A DNA stretch of 64,000 nt from Poindextera sp041691315 (GCA_041691315.1 JBEPUW010000014.1:21849-85848); one strand, 5' to 3'; shown: positions 25,525-35,263, counted from the stretch's first letter. The notes: a model not told the origin generated them from the letters alone. Translations and numbers: made by a program.

Positions 25525-26395
25525 GGGCCGGCTGGTCCGGCGCCGGCGCCTTCAGCGCCCGCCAGAGCAGGACCGCGCCGATCAGCACCATGGGCGCCGA
25601 CAGCATCATCCCCATGGTCAGGCCGAACGGGAAGACCGGCATGGTCAGGTCGGGGTTGCGCACCTGTTCGAGCAGGATGCGGATGGCGCCATAGAGGATC
25701 AGGAAGAGGCCGGTGATGGCGCCGCGGCGCTGCAGCCAATGCCATCTGTGCGTGGCCAGCCGCAGGACCAGGAAGATCAGCACCCCCTCCAGCGCCGCCT
25801 CGTAGAGCTGGCTCGGATGGCGCGGGTCGAGGCCCGCCGGACAGTCGCCGTCGTTGCTCATGCGGATGTGCGGGCTGCAGAAGATCATGCCCCACGGCCC
25901 GTGCGTCACCCGGCCCCACAGCTCACCGTTGATGAAGTTGGCGATGCGGCCGAAGAACTGCCCGATCGGCTGACAGGGCGCCACCAGGTCGGCCAGCAGC
26001 AGCATGTCGACCCGGTTGACGCGGGCAAAGCCGATGACCGCCAGGGCGACGCCGATCGCCCCGCCATGGAAGCTCATGCCGCCATGCCAGATCTCCAGGA
26101 TCTCCCACGGGTGGGCGAACAGCATGGGCCGCTCCTGGGCCGAAGGCAGCATGTAGAACAGCACATAGCCCAGCCGCCCACCGACGATGATGCCAAGCGT
26201 CAGCCACAGGACGAGGTCGTCGATCTGCGGCACGGTCACGGTCGGCGTGCGCGATCCCCAGAGCTTGGCGTTGCGCACCAGGCTGACGCCATAACGCCAG
26301 CCGAGCAGAATCCCCGCGACATAGGCCAGCGCGTACCAGCGCAGCGCAAACGGTCCGAGCTGGACAATGACGGGGTTGAAATCTGGAAAGACCAA
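25511..26395 (-). CDS. lgt: Phosphatidylglycerol-prolipoprotein diacylglyceryl transferase
   Basis: The 294-residue inner-membrane enzyme attaches diacylglycerol to the lipobox Cys of prolipoproteins. It has about seven hydrophobic helices. Conserved elements visible are MSFHGGAIGV, with the essential His, and the Lgt signature region GRIANFINGELWGRVT, plus HPSQLYEAALEGV. It is first in the lgt-MidA-pgeF operon, with a divergent UbiK-like gene 89 bp away. A TATAAGG-like sequence in that gap probably belongs to a promoter. Confidence 0.95.
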   Translation of the reverse strand: MVFPDFNPVIVQLGPFALRWYALAYVAGILLGWRYGVSLVRNAKLWGSRTPTVTVPQIDDLVLWLTLGIIVGGRLGYVLFYMLPSAQERPMLFAHPWEILEIWHGGMSFHGGAIGVALAVIGFARVNRVDMLLLADLVAPCQPIGQFFGRIANFINGELWGRVTHGPWGMIFCSPHIRMSNDGDCPAGLDPRHPSQLYEAALEGVLIFLVLRLATHRWHWLQRRGAITGLFLILYGAIRILLEQVRNPDLTMPVFPFGLTMGMMLSAPMVLIGAVLLWRALKAPAPDQPAHEPA

Positions 26396-26484
26396 GGCGA
26401 CCGGCTCCGTCGAGAACCAGCCTTATACAGCCGGCGAGGGTCCAATCCCTTCGCATTAAATTTCTGTTTCCCATATAAGGGGCC

Positions 26485-26748
26485 ATGCAGAGCCAAAACC
26501 CCTTTCTCGACGAGTTCGCCAAGCTGACCAACGCCGCGCTCGGGCTTGCGCAGGCCGCCGGCGAGGAGGCCAAGACCGCCTTTCGCGCCCAGGCCGACAA
26601 GATGGCGAGCGACTTCGATCTGATCCGCCGCGACGAATTCGAGGCCGTAAAGGCCGAACTGGCCGCCCTGCGCGAAGACGTTGCGAGCCTGAAGGCGGCG
26701 AAGACGGGCAAGCCCAAGGCCGCGAACGGGGATGCCGCTCGCGCGTAG
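26485..26748 (+). CDS. Accessory factor UbiK family / BMFP-domain protein
   Basis: This 87-residue protein is nearly all helix, with a membrane-fusogenic-protein (BMFP) layout. The amphipathic N-terminal part is NPFLDEFAKLTNAALGLAQA, followed by DFDLIRRDEFEAVKAELAAL, a heptad-like coiled coil. The C-terminus is basic (KAAKTGKPKAANGD). UbiK homologues trimerise and help ubiquinone-biosynthesis enzymes assemble at lipid surfaces. It is divergent from lgt and upstream of YbjN and proC. The specific UbiK role is inferred. Confidence 0.82.
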   Translation: MQSQNPFLDEFAKLTNAALGLAQAAGEEAKTAFRAQADKMASDFDLIRRDEFEAVKAELAALREDVASLKAAKTGKPKAANGDAARA

Positions 26749-26848
26749 GAAGAAGCTGGTTGAGACGCCGGCCGCGAAGCAGATTAGGTTATGATTCACT
26801 AAGACGGCCGCCGTCGCGGTCGTCTCGCAGGAGCACCACAGGGGCCCC

Positions 26849-27358
26849 ATGGACCTTCCTCACTCCGAAGAAGACGATATCGAAACCGGCTCCGACCCGC
26901 TGGAAGTGGTCGAGCATGTGCTGAACGCCGAGAACCTCAGCTTCGACCGCACGGAGGACGGCGATCTGGCCTTCGCCCTGACCGGCGACTGGAAAGACTA
27001 TGAGCTCTGGTTCGCCTGGCGGCCCGAGGCCGATTGCCTGCAGCTCTGCCTGGCCCTCGACCTTCAGGCGACCAAGGCCCAGCGCACCGCGACCTGCGAA
27101 CTGCTGTCGCTGGTCAATCAGCGTATCTGGCTGGGCCATTTCGAGGTCTGGACCGACGACGGCGAGGTGGTGTTCCGCCACGCGCTCGGCCTGCCGCACG
27201 GCGAACGCCCGACGCTGGCCCAGGCCGCCTCGATGATCGACGCGGCGGTTGAGGCGGCGGACCGCTTCTACCCGGCCTTCTCGTTCCTGCTGAAGGGCGG
27301 CAAGAGCCCAGAGGACGCCATGGCCGCCTGCATGTTCGAAACGGTCGGCCAGGCTTAA
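26849..27358 (+). CDS. YbjN domain-containing protein
   Basis: The 169-residue protein fits the YbjN (type III secretion chaperone-like) fold common in alphaproteobacteria. It has an acidic N-terminus (EEDDIETGSDPLEVVEHVL), then alternating strands with FALTGDWKDYELWFAW and CLALDLQATKAQRTATCELL, and a helical end with AAVEAADRFYPAFSFLLKGG. No catalytic residues are evident. It lies 10 bp upstream of proC, a conserved neighbourhood, so co-transcription is likely. Its function is not established. Confidence 0.88.
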   Translation: MDLPHSEEDDIETGSDPLEVVEHVLNAENLSFDRTEDGDLAFALTGDWKDYELWFAWRPEADCLQLCLALDLQATKAQRTATCELLSLVNQRIWLGHFEVWTDDGEVVFRHALGLPHGERPTLAQAASMIDAAVEAADRFYPAFSFLLKGGKSPEDAMAACMFETVGQA

Positions 27359-27368
27359 AGCGCCTGCA

Positions 27369-28160
27369 ATGACGCCGATCCTGGTCCTCGGCGCGGGCCA
27401 CATGGGTGGAGCCCTGATCGAGGGATGGCTGGCCACGGGCGCGTTCGCAGCCGACCATCTGATCATCAGCGACCCGCAAGCCGGCGCCGCCGCCAAGGCT
27501 GCGGCGTCCAAGGGCGCGCGGCTGAACCCGCCAATCGCGGCCCTGGCCGAAGCGCCGCTTGTGGTGCTGGCGGTGCGGCCGCAGGACTGGCGTCAGGCAG
27601 CGGCCGAGATCGCGCCGTTGCTGGCCCCCGACGCCGTGGTGGTCTCGGTGGCCGCCGGCGTCCGCACCGGCGACCTGGCCACGGCCTTCGCGCCCCGGCC
27701 CGTGGCGCGGGTGATGCCGACCACCGGCGTCGCCGTCGGCAAGGGCGCCGTCTCCATCTTCGCCGATGACGCCAGCGCTCGCGCCGCCGCGCATGTGCTG
27801 TTCGATCCGGTGGCGACCACGGTCGACCTGGCCGACGAGGCCCTGATGGACGCCGCCGTCGCCGTCTCGGGCTCGGCCCCGGCCTATCTCTACGCCTTCA
27901 TGGAAGCCCTGGCCGCCGCCGGCGTCGCCGAGGGGCTCTCGGCCGAAGCCTCCAAGGCCCTGGTCCGCGCCACCATGGTCGGCGCCGCGGCCCTGCTTGA
28001 CCGCTCCGGCGAAGACCCCGCCGACCTCCGCCGCAAGGTCGCCTCCCCCGGCGGCACCACCGAAGCCGCGCTGAAGGTGCTGATGGGCGACGACGGCCTA
28101 GGGCCGCTGTTGGCCGAGACCGTGGCCGCGGCCGCGCGACGGTCGCGGGAACTGGGCTGA
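27369..28160 (+). CDS. proC: Pyrroline-5-carboxylate reductase
   Basis: The 263-residue enzyme reduces pyrroline-5-carboxylate to proline with NADPH. It has the N-terminal nucleotide-binding LVLGAGHMGGALIEGW, the mid-domain VARVMPTTGVAVGKGA, and the C-terminal P5CR signature region VSGSAPAYLYAFMEALAAAG and SPGGTTEAALKVL. All family landmarks are in place. It follows the YbjN gene by 10 bp and precedes a GNAT gene that starts one base after its stop. Confidence 0.95.
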   Translation: MTPILVLGAGHMGGALIEGWLATGAFAADHLIISDPQAGAAAKAAASKGARLNPPIAALAEAPLVVLAVRPQDWRQAAAEIAPLLAPDAVVVSVAAGVRTGDLATAFAPRPVARVMPTTGVAVGKGAVSIFADDASARAAAHVLFDPVATTVDLADEALMDAAVAVSGSAPAYLYAFMEALAAAGVAEGLSAEASKALVRATMVGAAALLDRSGEDPADLRRKVASPGGTTEAALKVLMGDDGLGPLLAETVAAAARRSRELG

Positions 28161-28161
28161 C

Positions 28162-28659
28162 GTGATCCTGCAGACCGAGCGCCTGAGCCTGCACGAGCTC
28201 GAGCGATCCGACGCGCCGTTCATGCTGGACCTGCTGACCAGCCGCGGATTCATCGACAACATAGGGGACCGTGGCGTTCGTCATCTGGACGGCGCCGCGG
28301 CCTACATCGAGCGCATCCGTGACAGCTACGCGGCCAACGCCTTCGGGATGTGGCGCTGCGATCTGAAGGCGGGTAAGCGCCAGGCGGGACTATGCGGCTT
28401 GGTCAAGCGGGACGGGCTTGAGCACCCGGACATCGGCTACGCCTTCCTGGAACCCTTCTGGGGCCGCGGCTACGCGACCGAGGCGGCCGCCGCCTGCCTG
28501 GCCTACGGCCGCGACGTCCTGGGCCTCACGACCATCGTCGCCGTCACCGGGCCGGACAATTCCGGCTCCATCGCGGTCCTGAAGAAGATCGGCCTGCGCG
28601 GCGCCGGTCTCGTGCGCCTGCCCGGCGCGGATGAGGACAGCTGCTATTTCAGCACCTGA
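28162..28659 (+). CDS. GNAT family N-acetyltransferase, RimJ/RimL-type
   Basis: The 165-residue protein starts at GTG, one base after the proC stop. LQTERLSLHELERSDAPFML is the typical RimJ/RimL-like start, IGYAFLEPFWGRGYATEAA contains the acetyl-CoA-binding WGxGYATEA motif, and VTGPDNSGSIAVLKKIGLRG is the conserved N-x-x-S segment. Such enzymes acetylate ribosomal-protein N-termini or small molecules; the substrate here is unknown. It is convergent with the deacylase gene, whose stop codon begins at the next base. Confidence 0.88.
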   Translation: MILQTERLSLHELERSDAPFMLDLLTSRGFIDNIGDRGVRHLDGAAAYIERIRDSYAANAFGMWRCDLKAGKRQAGLCGLVKRDGLEHPDIGYAFLEPFWGRGYATEAAAACLAYGRDVLGLTTIVAVTGPDNSGSIAVLKKIGLRGAGLVRLPGADEDSCYFST

Positions 28660-30432
28660 CTAGGCCGGCGCCGGCGTCCGCACCGCAGCCTGGCCGCGCA
28701 CCAGGCGGCCGGGACGAGCCCCGGTGTCTTCGTCGAAGCGCCGCGTCAGGACGCCGCCGACCAGGGTGGCGAGGTAGCCGTGGGCCGGCTGCATCAGCCG
28801 GGCGCCGCCGGCGGGCAGGTCGTACTGGAAGCGCATGTCGCCCATGGCCAGGTTGGCGAAGTCGATGACGTTGATGTCGGCGCGCATCCCCGGCGCGATC
28901 AGGCCGCGGTCGGTGAAGCCGAACAGGTGCGCGTTGCGCCGGGTCTGGCGGTTGATCACGTGCGCCAGCGGCAGGGTCTCGCCACGCTTGCGGTCGCGGG
29001 CCCAGTAGGTGAGCTGATAGGTCGGATTGACCGCATCGAAGATGGCCCCGACGTGGGCGCCGCCATCAGAGAGCCCGACCACGGTGGTGTTGTCCAGCTG
29101 CAGTTCGCGCAGGCCCTCCAGCGTGTAACTGGCGTAGCCTGTGAAGAAGGCGATGGCGAAGTCGCGGCCCTCGCCACTGACCAGGTGGTCATACAGCGCC
29201 GAGCGACCGTCCTCGAGTCCGGACGCCTTGGCGATGGCGGCGAAGCTCTCCTCGGCGAGCGGCTCGTAGCTGGAGTTGGTTTGAAGCGGAAAGGTCTGCT
29301 CCATCGGGAACGGCGCGTTGGGGATCAGCGCCTCCATCGAGCCCGGATGCTTCGGCGCGACGTTCGTCTCGGCCAGGATCGCTGCTTTCACCGCCGGATC
29401 GCGCATCGCCTTGGCCCGTTCGGCGAGCGGCAAGTTGGCCAGGGCGAGGTAGGCGGGCTTGGCCATGAACGGGTGGTAGGAGCAGAGGCTGAAGACGAAG
29501 CCGGTCGGCCGGCTGCCGACCTGCGGGAAGACGTGAGAACCGGCGCGGTTGCCGTCCTTGACCATGGCCAGGATGCGCCCCGCCTGGGCAGGATCGCCGA
29601 AGGTCTCGAACAGGGTGAAGGTCGCCGGCCGCGCTGCGGCGGCGCTGAGCCGGCAGATCATCTCCACCTCGGCCTCCAGGGCTGAGTGCTCTCCCATGGT
29701 TCCGAGCGTGCCGGCGGGGATCAGCTGCATGACCCCCGCGCGGGCGCGGCGGAAGGCGCCGGCGATGGCCATCAGCTCCGCCTCGGGGGCAAAGGTGCCC
29801 GGCACCTGGTCGCCGTGGATCGACTTGTGGCCCATAATGCGCGAGGTGGAAAAGCCGACCGCGCCAGCGCGCAACGCCTCCTCGACGATTTCCGCCATGC
29901 GCGCCACCTCGGCTTCGGTGGCGTCGGCGTTGCTGCGCTGGGGCCCGAGCACATAGTTCCGCACGGCGCCGTGGGCGATCATCGAGGCGATGTTGAGCGC
30001 GTATTTGCGGGTCGCCAGATAGTCGAGATATTCCGGATAGGTCTCCCAGGCGCCCCACGGCATGCCTTCGTAAAGGGCGGTGCCGGGGATGTCCTCGACA
30101 CCCTCCATCAGCTCGATCAGCTCGCGTTGGCCGCCGCGCGGCACCGGCGCGAAGCCGACGCCGCAATTGCCCATGACGATGGTGCCGACCCCGTGGCTGG
30201 CCGAGGGGTTCATCTCCTCGTCCCAGGTGACCTGGCCGTCATAGTGGGTGTGGATGTCGATCCAGGCGGGTGTGACGATCGCCCCGTCGGCGTCGATGAC
30301 CTGGCCGGCCGCGCCGGAAATGTTCTCGCCGACCTCGACAATGACGCCGTCCTTCACGGCTACGTCGGCGGTGAAAGCGTCGCCGCCGGCGCCGTCGTAG
30401 ATGGACCCGCCGCGAATGACAGTGTCGAACAT
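28660..30432 (-). CDS. N-acyl-D-amino-acid deacylase family amidohydrolase
   Basis: This 590-residue amidohydrolase has the metal-binding DIHTHYDGQVTWD near residues 58-70, followed by GNCGVGFAPV, the Cys-containing motif of D-aminoacylases. Later elements are FSTSRIMGHKSIHG and VVGLSDGGAHVG, the latter carrying the catalytic Asp, and a C-terminal ADINVIDFANL segment typical of the composite beta domain. Family enzymes remove N-acyl groups from D-amino acids or related amides using zinc. No neighbouring transporter specifies the substrate. It is probably monocistronic. Confidence 0.88.
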   Translation of the reverse strand: MFDTVIRGGSIYDGAGGDAFTADVAVKDGVIVEVGENISGAAGQVIDADGAIVTPAWIDIHTHYDGQVTWDEEMNPSASHGVGTIVMGNCGVGFAPVPRGGQRELIELMEGVEDIPGTALYEGMPWGAWETYPEYLDYLATRKYALNIASMIAHGAVRNYVLGPQRSNADATEAEVARMAEIVEEALRAGAVGFSTSRIMGHKSIHGDQVPGTFAPEAELMAIAGAFRRARAGVMQLIPAGTLGTMGEHSALEAEVEMICRLSAAAARPATFTLFETFGDPAQAGRILAMVKDGNRAGSHVFPQVGSRPTGFVFSLCSYHPFMAKPAYLALANLPLAERAKAMRDPAVKAAILAETNVAPKHPGSMEALIPNAPFPMEQTFPLQTNSSYEPLAEESFAAIAKASGLEDGRSALYDHLVSGEGRDFAIAFFTGYASYTLEGLRELQLDNTTVVGLSDGGAHVGAIFDAVNPTYQLTYWARDRKRGETLPLAHVINRQTRRNAHLFGFTDRGLIAPGMRADINVIDFANLAMGDMRFQYDLPAGGARLMQPAHGYLATLVGGVLTRRFDEDTGARPGRLVRGQAAVRTPAPA

Positions 30433-30520
30433 CGGAGCACTCCGTGGCTGTGCGCTTGATCTTAGAGACCGACAGGCGCCGCGGCGTCAGTCAAGCCACG
30501 ATGCCGGCAAGGCCTTGGGC

Positions 30521-31210
30521 TCAGGAGACCTGGGCGCGGATCTCGGCGCGCGCCCGGTAAAGCTCCCAGAACCTGTCGGCGATCTTCGAGGCCTCGATGC
30601 CGCCCTCGGCGGCCCAGGCGGTGCCCTTGACCGCGCCGGCGACCATCACCTGGCCGACATAGACACCCTGGTCCTTCAGTTGCGCCGAGAGCAAGCCAAC
30701 CAGCTTGTCCTTGGCGGAATTGGCCAGCCCGACGCCTGACGTCTTCATGCCGACACACATCGCATCGATCTGCGCGTCGACCAGACCGAAGGCGCCGTTG
30801 GTGACCAAAAGTGCGCCGTCGCCGGCGGCCCTCAGGTCGGGCAGCGCTTCCTGGACAGCAGCCAGCAGGCCGACCACGCCGACGTCGAACACGCCCCCGA
30901 CCGCGGCCGGGTCAGCGGCGAGGAGATCGCCCGCCTCGTGGCCGCCATAGGCGTTCCAATGCACAACGGTGATCGGGCCGAAGGCCTCGCGCGCCTTGCC
31001 GATGGCGGCGCGGATCGAGGCCGGATCGGCGGCGTCGGCAGTGAAAGCGGTCGCGGTGACGCCCTTGGCCTTCAGCGCCTCGACCCCGGCGTCGAGACGC
31101 GATTGGTTTCGCGCCAGCAGCGCGACAGAGAAGCCTTCCGCGCCGAACCTGTCGGCCATGGCGGTGGAGATGCCGGGGCCGAACCCCACGATGACGATGG
31201 TCTTTGACAT
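30521..31210 (-). CDS. SDR-like protein lacking the catalytic YxxxK
   Basis: The 229-residue protein has an SDR/Rossmann start IVGFGPGISTAMADRFGAEG and the SVALLARNQSRLD strand, so it probably binds a dinucleotide. At the catalytic position, however, the sequence is AMCVGMKTSGVGLANSAKDK and no Tyr-x-x-x-Lys pair is present; NGAFG replaces the usual Ser-containing strand. It may be a non-catalytic or altered-specificity SDR. It lies 88 bp upstream of the deacylase on the same strand. Confidence 0.78.
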   Translation of the reverse strand: MSKTIVIVGFGPGISTAMADRFGAEGFSVALLARNQSRLDAGVEALKAKGVTATAFTADAADPASIRAAIGKAREAFGPITVVHWNAYGGHEAGDLLAADPAAVGGVFDVGVVGLLAAVQEALPDLRAAGDGALLVTNGAFGLVDAQIDAMCVGMKTSGVGLANSAKDKLVGLLSAQLKDQGVYVGQVMVAGAVKGTAWAAEGGIEASKIADRFWELYRARAEIRAQVS

Positions 31211-31305
31211 GATCTCTCCGGGTCTCGCTTGGTCCCTGGCGCCTCACTCGCGCCGGCCCGGCGCCCAGGTCAAGCGCGGCTGGAGGCGAGGTATTCCACT
31301 CGCCG

Positions 31306-31475
31306 CTCATCCCCGCGGAAGCCGGGACCCAGGTTTTTTACCGCCAAGGACGCCAAGTTCGCCAATAGAGGCGCGCTCCTTGGCGTCCTTGGCGAACTTG
31401 GCTGTTCATCTTGGGGTCAGGCCAAGGCCTGCGGCCTCAAACAAAAAGCCGGGTCCCCGCTTCCGCGGGGATGAG
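31306..31475. repeat. Large imperfect palindromic intergenic repeat
   Basis: Outer arms of about 30 bp (GCTCATCCCCGCGGAAGC on the left, its near reverse complement ending GGGGATGAGC on the right) flank an inner pair built from CCAAGGACGCCAAG and its reverse complement. The whole could fold as a long hairpin, like the dispersed palindromic elements of GC-rich alphaproteobacteria. It makes up most of the 361-bp non-coding stretch after the SDR gene. No ORF worth calling lies within it. Confidence 0.7.
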
Positions 31476-31483
31476 CGGGGGAA

Positions 31484-31566
31484 CTAGCCCGACAACCGCA
31501 CCACCGCGCGCAGGCCGCCAAGCGGGCTGCGGTCCAGGGTGACGCTGCCGCCGAGGGCGGGCGAGG
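31484..31566 (-). pseudogene. Remnant of a histidine-kinase 3' end
   Basis: Read on the minus strand, this stretch encodes ALGGSVTLDRSPLGGLRAVV plus a short end and a TAG stop at 31484-31486. It matches the last ~26 codons of the intact kinase at 35380-36723 (ALGGDVTLDRSPLGGLRAVV and a stop), at roughly 80% DNA identity. The similarity fades where the autotransporter stop begins. It therefore looks like a decayed fragment of a paralogous EnvZ-type gene, with the autotransporter lying between the fragment and the intact copy. Confidence 0.7.
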
Positions 31567-31571
31567 TTCAC

Positions 31572-34500
31572 TCACCAGCGGATGCGGAACCCCGCCAGCG
31601 CTCTGACGGCGTCCTGGGTCGCTCCATTGCGCACTGTGGCGCTGACGAAGCCCTCTGCCCGGTCGCCTTTGGAGACGACCAAATCGCCGCCCAACTCGCC
31701 GGACAAGCCGCCGATGTGGTCGACGAGTGGCGCGGTGGGACCAAAATCGCTCAGGATCACCGTATTGTCGGCGCTGAACTCGTCCCAAGCCCTCGCTGTG
31801 ATCGCCCCTGTGATCGAATAGGCGCCGCGGCGAAGCTGGCCGCTCGTCCGCACACCCAGGTTGGCCCAGCCGCTGTCGGCGGGCGCGAACCGCGCCGTAC
31901 TGGCGCCCAGCCGCAGGTCGCCCATCGACGTCGTCTCGACGGCGGCCGAGGCCAGGGGCTCGACAGCCAGCCACGAATTGATCGCATATCGATAGCCGGC
32001 GTCCAGCTCGACGCCCGTCGAGGCCAGGTTGGTGGTCGGTTGCGCCTGCGCGAGCCAGCGGGCCGCGTATCGGGCCTTGAGGAAGTCCGACCTGACGCTC
32101 GCCTCGACACGCAGGCCGGCGATTCGGTAGGAGGCATAGAGCCCCACCGCCGCGCCGCTGTAGGCGAATGCGTCCGAGCCGGTGGCGAAGGACTGTTGGG
32201 AGTCGATGTAGCCCGAGGCGACGCCGAGTGCAAAAGCCGAACGCGCGCCTTGCAGTCGCACCAGGTCCACGCCGCCGACCAGCGTGGCGGTGGCCTGGGT
32301 GTAGCTGGTATTGAAGCCCGCGCTGCTGGCGTTCGTCCCGACCTGCATCGCCAGCGGCGCGGCGTCCTGGCCATAGCTGGCGCCCAGGGCCGAAAACAGC
32401 GGATGGGCCGACCTCGCGTCGTTGACCGAACCATTGGCCGCCTTCATCCACATCCTGGGGTGGTCGAAATCGCCTTCCAGGCTCGCCTGGCCGCCCGCCG
32501 CATCCAGGCTGTCGGGCGAGAGCGACGCCGTCTGCCAGATCAGCTGTGCGGCGTGGTGGCCTTGGGCAGCTTGTGGCCGCTCGATCCGGCCGAGCCGATC
32601 AGCACTTCATTCCCCTGACTATCGGCCAGGGTATAGAGGAACAGCCCCGCGTCGATGCCGTTGTGCAAGGCGTCATAGTGGGCGGTGGCCGGGTTGATCG
32701 CAAAGGTCGTCGCGGCGCTGGAGCCGGTGACCAGCACGATGCCGCCGCTGTTGAGGGCGCCGGAGGCCGGGTTGGTGTTGTGGATGCTGATCAGGGTGAC
32801 GCCGGAGCTGCCGCCGGCCAGGTGCAGCTGGTCGGCGGTCGAGCCCGCCCCGCCAAGGAAGGCGTCCAGGTAGAGCACGCTGTGGCCGCTTACGCCGACG
32901 AACGGCGCGGCGATGGTCAGGCTGTCGCCGACCACGCCGTTGACCATGCTGATCGTACCGGTCGCGGTCGATGAGCCATTGGTGAAGGCGCCCAGGCCGT
33001 TGAACACCGACGCCGTCGCCGTCGGCGAGGGGGTGGTCAGGCCGACCTGGATGAGGCCGATATTGTTGATCGCGCCGGCCCGGGCTCCGCCGCCGCTGAA
33101 ATCGCTCTCGCCGTCGACATTCCAGGTTCCGGCGTTGTTGAGCGTGGTCGTTCCATTCTGGATGAGCAGTTGGCCGTCGATGACCCCGGTAGCGGCGTTG
33201 TTGAGGGTCGCCACGGTGCTCGGCAGGCTGAACACCGACCCTGACAGCAGATAGACAGCCGTTCCCTGATGCCCGGCCACGCTCGTGGCCAGTGTCCCGG
33301 CGTTGTTGAGCAGGAACTGGCCCGTCGTCACCTCGACGTCCGCACTGAGCCCCCCCGAAACGATCCGGCTGCCGGCCGCCGTATCCAACTTGAAGCCGCT
33401 CGCCCCCGCGCCGAGTCCGAATAGGCCCCATCCCGCCGACGACTGCGCCGTCGCATTGGGCCCCACGCTCACATGCACAAGGCCGCCGCCGCTGGCGTCG
33501 ATCGCCACCGGCCCTGCCGTGGTCACATTGCTGTTCACATTGATGGTGACGGCCCCGGTGCGAGACGCCATCCCGTAGATGCCGCCGGTCGCCGCGGCGT
33601 TGCTGTTGATGGTGATCGCGCCATTGTCCGAGGTCGCATAGATGGCGCCGTTTGGCCCGCCGCCGCTGACTGTCGTGCCGGCCGCGGTGGTGATCGTCGT
33701 GGCGCCTTCCAGCGCCGTGGTGTGAATGCCGGCCCCGCCGAGCGAGGACACGTTGGCGCCGGTGACGACAGTGACCGAGCCGGCCTGAAAGGGACCCGCC
33801 AGCGCTGCATTGACATAGAGGCCGTCGCCGCTGGCCCCGGTGGCGCTGACGGTCCCGCCGGCGGTGGTGGTGATGCTGAGATTGCCGCCGTCGCCGGTCA
33901 GCCCGATCCCGTCGCCCCCAGCCGCCGTTACGGCGGAGCCGTTGTTCACCAGCGTCGGGCCCGATCGGTTGAAGGCGTAGATCCCGTTCGCGCCGGCTTG
34001 GATGAAGGTTCCGGCGGCCGTGGTGATGGAGATCAGGCCATTGCCCTGGTCTGTGGCTTCGACGCCATTTTGCGCGGCGTAGATCGCACCGGCGGTCATG
34101 TTGATCGCGATGTTGTATGGGCCTTGGCCGATCTCGGCCCGGACGCCATCGCCTCCGACGGGCGTGGCGGCCGCTCCGATCGCGCCCGCCGAATTGACCG
34201 TCACGCCGCCCGACGCGAAGAGATCAATCCCAACCCCGGTGGCCAGTATCCGGCTGCCGACGCCGGTGTCGATCTCCGCGGTTCCGAAACCGGGGGCTTG
34301 GGCGTAGAGGCCGGCTCCTCCGGACGGGATCGTCACGTTGGGCGCCAGGACAATCTTGCCGCTTCCCCCGGTCGCGCTGATCGCGGAATTGGCCGGGTTC
34401 CCGGCAAAGGTGAGGTTGCCGCCGACATTGACGGTGACCGGGCCGCCGCAACAGGCGTTGGCCCAGATCGCGCCCGATGTGGTCGCGTTGCTGGTGATGG

Positions 34501-35263
34501 TGATCGCGCCGCTCGTCGCCTGCGCAAAGATCGCGACATTAGAGGCGCCGCCGCCGCTGACGGTAGTTCCGGCGGCCGTGCTGATGGTGGTGGCGCCTGC
34601 GGCAGCCCCGGTCGAAATGGCGTTCCAGTCGGCCGACGTTACGTTGCCTCCAGCCACGACGCTGATCGCGCCAGCGCCCGAGGTGGTGAGGTCCATCCCG
34701 TCGCCGGTGGCGCTGACATTCACACCGGCGCCGGTGGTGAGGCTGATGTCGCCGCCATGGCTGTAGAGCCCGATCGCAGCCCCGCCCACCGAGTTCACAA
34801 TGGACGACGAGGCCACGGGCGGCGGGGGAGGCGGTGGGGGCGGATTTTTTTTCTTCTTGGTAGGCGTCGGCGTTGGCGTCGGCGTCGTAACCGCCGCCCC
34901 GGGCGCGCTCAGGCTGATCGATGTGGCGCCGGTCGCGATCAGCTGGACGCCGCCGGTGGTGACGGTTTCGGCCTGCAGGACTGCCGACTGGTCGGTGGAC
35001 AAGGTCGCGCCGATGGCGGCGTCGGAGCCTGTGCAGGTCTCGGTCGCGCCGGTGAAGGTTCCTGGCGAGCAGGCGGCCAGCGCCTGCGACGGCGCCATCG
35101 CCGCGCCGAACAACAGGGCCAGTGCGCCGGTCGAGGCGAGCAGGGTCCCCAGCCTGGTCCGGGCGGATCCGCCCTCGTGCGTGGGATCGGGACCGATCAT
35201 CACTGACGCCGGCCGGGCGACAGACGACCACGCGCGCAAACTCACGCTGTTAACAAAAATCAT
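31572..35263 (-). pseudogene. Autotransporter (type Va) with single-base frameshift before the beta-barrel
   Basis: Two adjacent frames form one ~1230-codon autotransporter. The 5' part (32540-35263) has an extended signal peptide (cleavage near residue 63, ALA-ACS), an odd linker at residues ~127-149 (TP repeats, K4, P9), and a long Gly/Ala/Thr-rich beta-helical passenger with repeated TTISTAAGTTVSGGG-like units. It runs off at HKLPKATTPHS. The barrel frame continues from AAQLIWQTASLSPDS through MKAANGSVNDARS to the final GFRIRW, the aromatic barrel C-terminus. Restoring one C near 32552 joins them as KATT-AAQLIW. If intact it would display its passenger on the cell surface. The break may be a mutation or an assembly error. 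Confidence 0.82.

Noticed and set aside
26760..26795. TTGAGA/TATGAT promoter upstream of the YbjN gene
   Set aside because: The spacing between the boxes (24 bp) is too long for a standard promoter.
31417..32451. 344-residue minus-strand ORF over the autotransporter barrel
   Set aside because: Arg/Gly-rich shadow frame of the barrel coding sequence; the barrel frame itself ends in the expected GFRIRW.
33473..35206. 577-residue plus-strand ORF opposite the autotransporter passenger
   Set aside because: Antisense open frame typical of GC-rich repetitive genes; Arg/Gly/Asp-rich without domain features.
31572..35263. Calling the autotransporter as two separate genes
   Set aside because: The barrel frame has no signal sequence and joins the passenger frame at the normal linker if one base is restored.
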